From: M2408 sp044348665
Lineage (GTDB): Bacteria; Bacteroidota; Bacteroidia; Flavobacteriales_D; Crocinitomicaceae
Direction of reading: 5' to 3'
DNA: 13,373 bases
Assembly: GCA_044348665.1 (NCBI GenBank)
Contig: JBIKSI010000101.1
Coordinates: 1 to 13,373, forward strand
Positions 7,509 through 13,373 of this stretch are shown in pieces. The position numbers and the translations under genes are program-made. How positions within the stretch are numbered: position 1 is the first letter of the stretch; every line of letters begins with the position of its first letter. The notes beneath the pieces were generated by a model. That model searched no databases. It was given only the letters and a program-made list of their open reading frames with translations, and was not told where the DNA came from.

Positions 7509-7555
7509 AAAAGCCCTTGCCAATTCAATCTAAATTTTTGCAAAGGGCTTTTATT
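7509..7555. terminator. bidirectional terminator between convergent genes
   Basis: The arms AAAAGCCCTTGC (7509-7520) and GCAAAGGGCTTTT (7540-7552) pair with a single extra base in the right arm and a loop of about 19 bases. The flanks give a T-rich run on both strands: TTTTATTCTATTTTTTT on plus, TTTTTTATTTTA on minus. It begins right after the ATPase stop and lies just past the stop of the opposite-strand gene at 7570, so it can serve both. Confidence 0.8.
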
Positions 7556-7569
7556 CTATTTTTTTCAAC

Positions 7570-7995
7570 TTAGTTTACATCATTTTCTCCCCAAATCTCT
7601 ATAATTGCTCTGCTTTCCTTTGAATTTGGAATGGTACGACTTTGAAAAACTACTTTTGCAATGATTCGCTCATTTCCATTAAGTTCTAATTTTCGGCTAA
7701 AACCTTCAGATTTAATTGATTCTTTTATTGGGAAATTTTGTTGATCGCCATTCTTATAAAAAACAACGATTTGTTCGATTTCAACTGGTGCATTTTTTAC
7801 AATGAATTGAAGTTTAGTGAATTTTTCTGCGTTTTCAATTATGGCTTCATTGCGGTCATTTTCGTAATTCACAATTGTTTCACCAATTTTATTCCAATAT
7901 AAAGTATCTGCTTTTTCAGAATTCACTTCTTGAGCAAAAAACTGATTTGTAAAACCTAAAGCAGTAAAAAGGATAATTTTAAATGTATTTTTTAT
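7570..7995 (-). CDS. small secreted protein whose frame starts at ATA (shorter GTG-start form 7570-7926)
   Basis: From the first conventional start, GTG at 7926-7924, the product would be 118 residues and lack a leader. The same frame stays open upstream to TAA at 7998-7996 and encodes a clear Bacteroidota signal peptide: I-K-N-T-F-K-I-I-L-F, then T-A-L-G-F-T-N-Q-F-F-A-Q|E. Its first codon is ATA (7995-7993), where ATG is expected. The 141-residue form is listed because the leader is too good to be chance, ending in F-A-Q as in two other secreted proteins here. The mature part follows a pattern seen in small secreted beta-rich domains: I-G-E-T-I-V-N-Y...D-R-N, K-L-Q-F-I-V-K, V-V-F-Y-K-N-G-D, S-R-K-L-E-L-N-G and a final I-I-E-I-W-G. 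A DUF2541-like name is possible but unverified. A weak -7-like site (CAACTTTG, 8011-8004) would give an almost leaderless mRNA. It may also be read with the M61 gene upstream. Confidence 0.7.
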   Translation of the reverse strand: MKNTFKIILFTALGFTNQFFAQEVNSEKADTLYWNKIGETIVNYENDRNEAIIENAEKFTKLQFIVKNAPVEIEQIVVFYKNGDQQNFPIKESIKSEGFSRKLELNGNERIIAKVVFQSRTIPNSKESRAIIEIWGENDVN

Positions 7996-8072
7996 TTATC
8001 TCGCAAAGTTGAGGGAAAACAAAACAAAATCGCTTGCAAAAAAAATGAAAATGTTACATGATTATGCGAACT

Positions 8073-9779
8073 CTACCTCATCCATCTTTCAAAAGCTCTT
8101 TTCTGATGTTGGTTCGGATTTTCAATTTGCTTCACAGAATAATCCAAGTAGAAATTTCTAACAGCAATTGGAAGCGTAATTTCGATTAATTTTCCACGGC
8201 GCATAACAGATAAAACTTTCACATGGTCATCAAAATAAGTTAACCACTTGTCTAATTCAGCGCCACAAGCATAGGAATTTACAGCAATAATTTCATCTTC
8301 TAACATCAAAGCTCCCATTTCGGCCGGACTTCCTGGATAAATGGCTTTCACAATAAAATTTTGTCCTTGAGGAATCGATTTGAAACCTAATTTTGCATAT
8401 GAATATTTTGGTGAAGCTTTGTGAATCAATTCTAAACCTAAGTAATCAAATGCATCGACAATGATTGCTTCAAAGGGATTGGAATTGTAAAAATAGTTGT
8501 CCAATATTTCTTGAAATGAACTTCCAGCTAATTGCTCAATAACATCTTGATAATCTTTTTCAGAAACACCTTTGCCATTCAAATAAAAATCGAAGTATAA
8601 ACGTTTCATCACATCGTCTAAATTGTATTTTTCTTTCGAGTGACGCATAATAAAAACATCTGTAACCAAGGCCAACAAACAACCTTCTGTGTAAATCGAA
8701 ACTTTTCTGTTTGGCGCCCCAGGAACATAACCATCCAACCACGTATCCCAAGAAGATTCTGCCACCGAATAGTTGAAACGAGCAAAGTTATCAAAGTGTT
8801 TTTGAAGTTGATCATTCAATTCTAAAAAGTAGTCTTTTAATTTAAAAACTCCACTTTTCAGCAAGAATAAATCACCCATATAAGTGGTAACTCCTTCACA
8901 CAAATAGCCTAATTTGGAATAATTTTCCTTAGTAAAATCATAAGGCCACATTTCAATTGGACGAATGGATTTCACATTCCAAGTATGGTATAATTCGTGC
9001 GAACTAACACCTAATAAATCAACATAAGTTGCTTCGAAAATATCGTACGAAGGTCCTAATAAAATGACTGTTGAAGTTTGATGTTCAACTCCATGATAAG
9101 CTCTAAACGGCACAATTTGGAAGAAAAAATGATATTCTGAAACTGGAAACTCTGAAAACTTTTCAATTTGTTTACTCGTAAAAGCAGAGAAATCTTTCAG
9201 AATTTTTTCCCAATTAACTTTCACTTCACCTTGAAACCAAATATGAAATAAAGTGTCATTTACTTTGTAAGTATCGTGTTGTAAACTTGCTGACACAATG
9301 AAAGGAGAATCGGCTAACTCATCAAAATGTCTTGCCTTAAGTACTTTATTTTCGTGAGGTAAAGCACAAGCAATTTGATACGAATTAGGAACTTCAAGTT
9401 GAACTTCAATGTTTTCTAATTCACGTCCAACTACAAAAGCACAGCAATTTACAGGATTGACATACAATTGATTTTTATCCAAATAAGTTGCACCAGCATT
9501 TAAATCTGTCGCATAATACTGATAGGAAACTTGAATCTGTTTTGCTCCGTTCGTCTCGATTTTCCAGCAATCTTTTGAAGTTTTTTCGAAAGAAAGAATA
9601 TTTTTATCTCCGTAAACTTTAAAATTCTTTACATTTTTCGCAAAATTCCCTAATTCATAACGACCTGGTCTCCAACTAGGAAGCTGAATGTGTTCAATCA
9701 TTTGAGATGATTCAAAACTCATTTGAATTTGAATGTATTGATTGGAAGGGTTTTCGATGGAAAATTTGTAGTGAATCAT
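8073..9779 (-). CDS. M61-family metallopeptidase (glycyl aminopeptidase-like) with PDZ domain
   Basis: This is a 568-residue zinc peptidase. The N-terminal beta-rich M61 domain (about 1-165) has the family motif LPSWRPGRYELGNFAKNVKNF near residues 33-53. The catalytic domain carries SSHELYHTWNVKSIRP, with HELYH at 261-265 (two histidine zinc ligands and the catalytic glutamate). The third ligand, E295, lies in CEGVTTYMGDLFLL. A PDZ domain (about 455-540) includes VKAIYPGSPAEMGALMLEDEI, which usually binds C-termini and regulates access to the active site. Relatives cleave N-terminal Gly or Ala from peptides, though the substrate here is unknown. No signal peptide is visible at the ATG (9779-9777) and the in-frame codons just upstream do not supply one, so the enzyme is probably cytosolic. 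It has its own well-matched promoter at 9889-9860. The small secreted-protein gene follows about 77 bases downstream with no clear terminator. Confidence 0.92.
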   Translation of the reverse strand: MIHYKFSIENPSNQYIQIQMSFESSQMIEHIQLPSWRPGRYELGNFAKNVKNFKVYGDKNILSFEKTSKDCWKIETNGAKQIQVSYQYYATDLNAGATYLDKNQLYVNPVNCCAFVVGRELENIEVQLEVPNSYQIACALPHENKVLKARHFDELADSPFIVSASLQHDTYKVNDTLFHIWFQGEVKVNWEKILKDFSAFTSKQIEKFSEFPVSEYHFFFQIVPFRAYHGVEHQTSTVILLGPSYDIFEATYVDLLGVSSHELYHTWNVKSIRPIEMWPYDFTKENYSKLGYLCEGVTTYMGDLFLLKSGVFKLKDYFLELNDQLQKHFDNFARFNYSVAESSWDTWLDGYVPGAPNRKVSIYTEGCLLALVTDVFIMRHSKEKYNLDDVMKRLYFDFYLNGKGVSEKDYQDVIEQLAGSSFQEILDNYFYNSNPFEAIIVDAFDYLGLELIHKASPKYSYAKLGFKSIPQGQNFIVKAIYPGSPAEMGALMLEDEIIAVNSYACGAELDKWLTYFDDHVKVLSVMRRGKLIEITLPIAVRNFYLDYSVKQIENPNQHQKRAFERWMR

Positions 9780-9859
9780 TTTTATTGAGTTACGAATAAT
9801 GAATTATTATTTATGAGTTATTACTTGCTAATTATAAAACCCTAAACTTTCAAGTCGAA

Positions 9860-9889
9860 CAAATTTATTAAATTTAACTAAAACAACAA
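9860..9889 (-). promoter_or_regulatory. promoter of the M61 peptidase gene
   Basis: On the minus strand, TTG (9889-9887), a 19-base spacer and TAAATTTG (9867-9860) match the Bacteroidota -33/-7 consensus exactly. The implied start of transcription leaves a leader of about 75 bases before the ATG at 9779. That leader contains a short inverted repeat (AATAATGAATTATT on the plus strand near 9795). Confidence 0.6.
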
Positions 9890-9899
9890 TATTTTTTTC

Positions 9900-9907
9900 T
9901 AAATTTG
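9900..9907 (+). promoter_or_regulatory. -7 element for the two-helix membrane protein gene
   Basis: TAAATTTG is an exact TAnnTTTG match, 27 bases before the ATG at 9935. It overlaps an in-frame TTG at 9905, which argues that this TTG is promoter sequence and not the start codon. Its -33 zone overlaps the divergent M61 promoter. Confidence 0.5.
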
Positions 9908-9934
9908 GGTTTACTATCCTCAAAAATCAACAAA

Positions 9935-10345
9935 ATGAGTGCACTGAAATGGACATGGAAAATAATTTGGAGATGCATTTTGATTCCAATAATTTTCACC
10001 TTTATTGTAATGATTATAAGTATGTTTTTCATAAATGATGAAAATCAAACTAGCGAGCGAAGTAAGGCTTACGATAAAAATTATGGAACGAGTTATCAGC
10101 AAAACAGGGATTTGGCAGCTGACAATCCAAATTTTGTCACAAAATACAATCAATACAACAGCAGTGATCAAAAATATTACCCCGAAAAGGTAGAAATGGA
10201 AGGCGAAGATTTTGACACAACGGGAGTGATAGCAACAATAGCTTTGTTTGGATCTTTAATTTTGATGATAATTTATACAATAAGTGATTTTCGATATGAA
10301 AAAAAGCGGAATTTAGAAAAGCAAAATAATTCCACTATAGACTAA
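9935..10345 (+). CDS. small two-helix membrane protein of unknown function
   Basis: This 136-residue protein (MSALKWTWKIIWRCIL...) is not recognised. It has a short basic, tryptophan-rich N-terminus and a first membrane helix of about 24 residues (roughly 13-36, IPIIFTFIVMIISMFFI). A polar middle section of about 55 residues is rich in Asn, Gln, Tyr and Asp (for example YQQNRDLAADNPNFVTKYNQYN). A second helix follows (about 99-121, GVIATIALFGSLILMIIY), then a basic tail FRYEKKRNLEKQ. The positive-inside rule puts both ends in the cytosol and the Asn/Tyr-rich loop outside. ATG 9935 is chosen over a TTG at 9905 because the latter lies inside the -7 element. It sits 131 bases before the rarA ATG on the same strand, with a separate promoter between, so no functional link to rarA is implied. 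Confidence 0.65.
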   Translation: MSALKWTWKIIWRCILIPIIFTFIVMIISMFFINDENQTSERSKAYDKNYGTSYQQNRDLAADNPNFVTKYNQYNSSDQKYYPEKVEMEGEDFDTTGVIATIALFGSLILMIIYTISDFRYEKKRNLEKQNNSTID

Positions 10346-10360
10346 TTTAGATTATTAAAA

Positions 10361-10388
10361 TTTGCTTTCACTTTTTTATTTACTTTTG
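10361..10388 (+). promoter_or_regulatory. promoter of rarA
   Basis: TACTTTTG at 10381-10388 is an exact TAnnTTTG element with TTTG at 10361-10364, a slightly short 16-base spacing. The transcript would start near 10394 and carry an A-rich leader of about 83 bases before the ATG at 10477, with an in-frame TTG at 10405. Confidence 0.5.
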
Positions 10389-10476
10389 CATTATCGATAT
10401 TTACTTGAAATTTGAAGCAAAAAGTAAAAATTACATCAAGAAAAAATCAAAAGTTAAAAATCCTGAATCTAAGATA

Positions 10477-11751
10477 ATGAATTTCGCCCCTTTAGCTGAG
10501 AGAATGCGACCAACGAAATTGGCTGATTACATTGGTCAAAACCATATTTTAGGAGAAGAAAAACCTTTGCGTAAATCTCTCAAACATGGAATTATTCCTT
10601 CAATGATTTTTTGGGGACCTCCGGGAGTTGGTAAAACAACTTTAGCTAATTTAATTGCCTCAGAATTGGATGTTAAGATTCATATTTTATCTGCAATTTC
10701 CTCAGGGGTGAAAGACGTAAGGGACGTTATACATTTGGCAGAAAATCAGGGAATGTTTAACACCAAACGAAACATCTTATTTATTGACGAAATTCATCGA
10801 TTTTCTAAAGCACAACAAGATTCTCTTCTTGGAGCAGTTGAAAAAGGAACTATTACATTAATTGGTGCCACAACAGAGAATCCATCTTTTGAGGTCATAT
10901 CAGCTTTACTTTCACGTTGTCAGGTATTTACTCTTGAATCTCACAATAAGGAAGATTTAGAAAAACTGCTTCACCGCGCCGTCAATGAAGACCTTGAATT
11001 AAAGAAAAAGAAAATTACACTAAAGGAAACGAAACAACTTATTGCTCTTTCTGGTGGAGACGCACGTAAGCTGTTAAATTTATTTGAAATTATAGTTTCC
11101 ATGCATTCCAGTTCTGAAGAAGTGATTATCACGGATGATTTGGTTCAAAAATCAGCACAAAAAAGTGTTTCGATGTATGACAAGAACGGGGAAATGCATT
11201 ATGATATTATTTCTGCTTTTATTAAGTCAATTCGAGGAAGCGACCCAAATGCAGCCGTTTACTATCTTGCAAGAATGATTTCTGGTGGTGAAGACCCCAA
11301 GTTTATTGCACGTCGAATGCTAATTTCTGCATCAGAAGACATCGGAATGGCAAATCCAACTGCACTTATTTTAGCAAATAATACCTTCCAAGCTGTTGAA
11401 AAAATAGGATGGCCAGAATCACGAATAATTTTATCACAATGTGCGATTTATTTAGCTACTTCACCAAAAGGAAACGCAGCCTACTTAGCCATAGATGAAG
11501 CGCTTGCATTCGTGAAACAAACCGGTGATCTACCGATACCACTTCACTTGAGAAATGCACCCACAAAATTGATGAAGGATTTAGCCTACGGAGAAAATTA
11601 TCAGTACGCTCATAATCATGAAGGAAACTTTGTTGATTTGGAATTTTTACCCGAGGAAATCAAAGGTAAAAATTTTATTCACAGCGGAAGTAGTAAAAGA
11701 GAACAAGAAATTGCCGAGCAAATTCAGCAATTATGGAAGGGGAAGTATTAA
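10477..11751 (+). CDS. rarA: replication-associated recombination protein RarA (MgsA), clamp-loader-like AAA+ ATPase
   Basis: This is a 424-residue cytosolic ATPase of the RarA/MgsA/WRNIP1 family, related to DNA polymerase clamp-loader subunits and acting at stalled replication forks. It begins MNFAPLAERMRPTKLADYIG, the family's usual N-terminus. It carries Walker A GPPGVGKT (47-54), Walker B LFIDEIHRF (101-109), sensor 1 GATTENPSF (130-138) and the arginine-finger region LLSRCQVF (R147). The C-terminal part includes GGDARKLLN and a helical tetramerisation region with KSIRGSDPNAAVYYLARMI and ISASEDIGMANP. The length is typical. The frame runs upstream to a TTG at 10405, adding 24 lysine-rich residues. 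I prefer the ATG at 10477 because it matches the family start. No strong terminator follows and the next 369 bases are non-coding. Confidence 0.95.
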   Translation: MNFAPLAERMRPTKLADYIGQNHILGEEKPLRKSLKHGIIPSMIFWGPPGVGKTTLANLIASELDVKIHILSAISSGVKDVRDVIHLAENQGMFNTKRNILFIDEIHRFSKAQQDSLLGAVEKGTITLIGATTENPSFEVISALLSRCQVFTLESHNKEDLEKLLHRAVNEDLELKKKKITLKETKQLIALSGGDARKLLNLFEIIVSMHSSSEEVIITDDLVQKSAQKSVSMYDKNGEMHYDIISAFIKSIRGSDPNAAVYYLARMISGGEDPKFIARRMLISASEDIGMANPTALILANNTFQAVEKIGWPESRIILSQCAIYLATSPKGNAAYLAIDEALAFVKQTGDLPIPLHLRNAPTKLMKDLAYGENYQYAHNHEGNFVDLEFLPEEIKGKNFIHSGSSKREQEIAEQIQQLWKGKY

Positions 11752-11784
11752 AATTTAAATTGCATACGATCCAAGCTTTAGAAA

Positions 11785-11797
11785 TACAATCATTGTA
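11785..11797. repeat. 13-base palindrome TACAATCATTGTA
   Basis: Perfect 6-base arms (TACAAT/ATTGTA) surround one central C, 34 bases after the rarA stop. The form suits a dimeric repressor site, but there is no independent evidence for one. Confidence 0.45.
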
Positions 11798-11809
11798 ATA
11801 ATCAGAAGT

Positions 11810-11821
11810 TCTATTAATAGA
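11810..11821. repeat. 12-base perfect palindrome TCTATTAATAGA
   Basis: This is a perfect 12-base palindrome whose last base is the first base of the larger inverted repeat that follows. In such AT-rich sequence it could be chance. Confidence 0.35.
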
Positions 11822-11878
11822 GTTGTCCCAACTAATTTTGTAATTAATGCACTCATGTAATTGGGACATGAAACAACT
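11821..11878. repeat. 58-base imperfect inverted repeat
   Basis: Outer arms AGTTGT (11821-11826) and ACAACT (11873-11878) and inner arms TGTCCCAA (11824-11831) and TTGGGACA (11861-11868) give two alternative pairings. The loop contains a small TAATT/AATTA hairpin. The GC-containing CCC/GGG arms stand out in this AT-rich spacer. It could be an RNA structure at the rarA 3' end or a decayed mobile-element end. No transposase fragment lies between the arms. Confidence 0.45.
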
Positions 11879-12094
11879 ATTTAATAACATTTTAAACTTT
11901 CCCGATTAAAAGTGAAAATTTTATAACTATTTAAAAATAAATTAATTACCATTTATTATTTTCTCAAATAGAGTATTAACACCCTATCTCAACGAGGAGT
12001 TTTTCCTTGCTTCTATTCTAAAAATACATTTTAATAAAACTTATTAACAAACAATTAAAACAATTAAAAAACACCATTTTAAACTAAATTGTAT

Positions 12095-12102
12095 TAGATT
12101 TG
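12095..12102 (+). promoter_or_regulatory. -7 element of the restriction-modification gene
   Basis: TAGATTTG is an exact TAnnTTTG match, 18 bases before the ATG at 12121, giving a leader of about 12 bases. No TTG was found at -33 spacing. Confidence 0.5.
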
Positions 12103-12120
12103 CTTGAATAATCGATTTAC

Positions 12121-13373
12121 ATGACAACTCAACAATACATAGACAACCTCAACAAACGATTTCAAACAGGAATTTCACGAGAACACGCATACCGTGGAGA
12201 TTTGCAAGTTTTATTAGAAAAAATGTTACCTGAAATTTTGGTAACTAACGAACCAGCGCGAATTGCGTGTGGTGCACCTGATTACATTTTGACAAAAAAA
12301 GATATTCCAGTTGGTTATATTGAAGCCAAAGATGTAGGAATTGATTTGAATAGCAAATCATTGAAAGAACAATTTGAACGCTATAAAGCTTCATTGAGTA
12401 ACTTGATTTTTACAGATTACTTAGATTTTCATTTTTACAGAGATGCTCAATTTGTTGTTTCTATTCGAATTGCTGAAATTGTTGATGGAAAAATTGTTGG
12501 TCTTCCAAAAAACTACACACAATTTGAAGAGTTAATCAAAGATTTTGCTTTAACCATAAGTCAATCCATCAAATCACCCAGCAAACTAGCAGAAATGATG
12601 GCTGGAAAAGCTCGTTTGTTGGCGAATGTGATTGAAGTTGCTGTTACTTCTGATGAAGAGAACCAAGAAAATTCGATGTTGAAACAGCAGTTTTCGGCTT
12701 TTCAAGATGTTTTGGTTCATGACATCACTCACAAAGCTTTTGCGGATATGTATGCACAAACGATTGCTTATGGTTTGTTTGCTGCACGTTATCACGATCC
12801 AACTTTACCAACTTTTAGCCGTGAAGAAGCCGCAACGTTGATTCCACACTCCAATCCGTTTTTGAGAAAGTTGTTTCAATCGATTGCCGGTTACGATTTA
12901 GACACTCGAATTGTTTGGATTGTAGATGATTTAATTCAAATTTTCTTGGCTTCCGATGTATCGGAAATTATGCACAATTTCGGAAGAAGCACTAAACAAG
13001 AAGACCCGATAATTCACTTTTACGAACACTTTTTAGCTTCTTACGACCCAAGTTTGAGAAAAGCTCGTGGAGTTTGGTACACACCAGAACCAGTTGTGAA
13101 ATTTATTGTTCGTGCAGTAGATGAAATTCTGAAAACGGATTTCAATCTTCCGCAAGGTTTGGCAGATACTTCCAAAACGAAAGTAAAAGTTGAGTTACAA
13201 GGCAAAAAGATTGAAAAAGAGATTCATAAAGTACAAGTCTTAGACCCAGCCACAGGAACAGGAACTTTTTTAGCAGAAGTTATCAATCACATTCACAGTA
13301 AATTCAAAAACCAACAAGGAATTTGGAATAAATACGTTGAAAATGATCTGATACCACGATTAAATGGCTTTGA
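12121..13373 (+). CDS. type ISP/IIG-like restriction-modification enzyme, N-terminal part (runs off the window)
   Basis: The frame is open from ATG 12121 to the window end (417 complete codons), so only the 5' part is present. The protein begins MTTQQYIDNLNKRF. It has a PD-(D/E)XK nuclease core near the N-terminus: GAPDYIL (P53-D54) followed by VGYIEAKD (E68-x-K70). A helical linker follows (about 100-310). The adenine-methyltransferase part then starts with GVWYTPEPVV (317-326) and SAM-binding motif I, LDPATGTGTF (375-383). The catalytic NPPY motif and the target-recognition domain must lie beyond the edge. Nuclease and methylase in one polypeptide mark a single-protein restriction-modification enzyme that cuts and adenine-methylates. 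No helicase motifs occur between the two domains, unlike classical type ISP enzymes such as LlaGI, so the IIG-like or short ISP-like class is favoured. The ATG follows an exact -7 element. Confidence 0.88.
   Translation, partial: MTTQQYIDNLNKRFQTGISREHAYRGDLQVLLEKMLPEILVTNEPARIACGAPDYILTKKDIPVGYIEAKDVGIDLNSKSLKEQFERYKASLSNLIFTDYLDFHFYRDAQFVVSIRIAEIVDGKIVGLPKNYTQFEELIKDFALTISQSIKSPSKLAEMMAGKARLLANVIEVAVTSDEENQENSMLKQQFSAFQDVLVHDITHKAFADMYAQTIAYGLFAARYHDPTLPTFSREEAATLIPHSNPFLRKLFQSIAGYDLDTRIVWIVDDLIQIFLASDVSEIMHNFGRSTKQEDPIIHFYEHFLASYDPSLRKARGVWYTPEPVVKFIVRAVDEILKTDFNLPQGLADTSKTKVKVELQGKKIEKEIHKVQVLDPATGTGTFLAEVINHIHSKFKNQQGIWNKYVENDLIPRLNGF

Larger units (their letters stand above)
11752..12120. 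other. 369-base non-coding spacer between rarA and the restriction-modification gene
   Basis: No credible gene is visible on either strand. The only short ATG frames are trivial (for example 13 codons at 11868-11909) or run antisense into rarA. The left third holds three palindromic elements (11785-11878), listed separately. The middle and right parts are very AT-rich, with a local exception around 11985-12017 (CCCTATCTCAACGAGGAG) that can form only a weak 5-bp hairpin. The last 30 bases carry a promoter element for the next gene. No hairpin with a T-run is seen, so rarA termination is unexplained. Confidence 0.6.

Noticed and set aside
8012..8072. Possible terminator between the M61 gene and the small secreted-protein gene
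   Set aside because: A T-run exists on the minus strand, but no stem longer than 4 bp precedes it.
8560..8825. Short open frames on both strands inside the M61 gene
   Set aside because: They overlap conserved M61 coding sequence in other frames and encode compositions typical of out-of-frame translation.
9905..9934. TTG start for the two-helix membrane protein
   Set aside because: This TTG is part of the exact -7 element TAAATTTG. The ATG at 9935 is in the right place for a normal leader.
10405..10476. TTG-start extension of RarA by 24 residues
   Set aside because: The added stretch is lysine-rich low-complexity sequence. The family start matches MNFAPLAERMRP at 10477.
11675..11890. Minus-strand open frame of 71 codons overlapping the rarA 3' end
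   Set aside because: It is antisense to the conserved RarA C-terminus and has no recognisable domain, promoter or leader.
12586..12795. Minus-strand open frame inside the restriction-modification gene
   Set aside because: It is antisense to a continuous frame with recognisable nuclease and methylase motifs.

Overview
This AT-rich window reads as a chromosomal segment of a Bacteroidota bacterium, most likely of the Flavobacteriales. Four things point there. Secreted proteins have signal peptides ending in A-Q or S-Q. Several genes have an exact TAnnTTTG promoter element and poly-A rather than Shine-Dalgarno leaders. A Reg_prop/Y_Y_Y-type sensor is fused to a SpoIIE-class phosphatase. An M61 PDZ peptidase and a type ISP/IIG-like restriction-modification gene are also present. 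The genus cannot be fixed from sequence reading alone. No tRNA, rRNA, insertion sequence or CRISPR array was seen.

Layout. Positions 62-5663 hold a minus-strand block. Transcription runs from an MFS exporter (5663-4413) across a 68-base gap into a 1080-residue propeller/Y_Y_Y/SpoIIE phosphatase with a TTG start (4344-1102). A six-helix membrane protein (1096-578) and a small secreted protein (574-62) follow almost without spacing, so these three look like one sensing or signalling operon. Divergent from the exporter is a 132-residue secreted protein with five 16-residue repeats (5762-6160), ended by a clear terminator.

Positions 6205-7555 look like a self-contained single-gene cassette. Four degenerate direct repeats with a 32-33 base period (6210-6338) precede an AAA ATPase with a DUF4143 C-terminal domain (6381-7508). 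A hairpin at 7509-7555 can terminate transcription from both sides.

Positions 7570-9779 hold two minus-strand genes: an M61 glycyl-aminopeptidase-like protease with a PDZ domain, and downstream a small secreted protein whose signal-peptide-encoding frame begins with ATA instead of ATG. A compact divergent promoter region (9780-9934) separates them from a plus-strand pair, a 136-residue two-helix membrane protein and the clamp-loader-like ATPase RarA (10477-11751).

A 369-base non-coding spacer with a cluster of palindromes (11785-11878) separates rarA from the 5' part of a PD-(D/E)XK nuclease plus adenine methyltransferase gene (12121 to the window end, incomplete).

The most unusual features are the helically phased repeat array before the DUF4143 ATPase, the ATA (or lost) start codon of the small secreted protein, and the two uncharacterised partners of the SpoIIE-type phosphatase. 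Nothing here demonstrates a new system outright.
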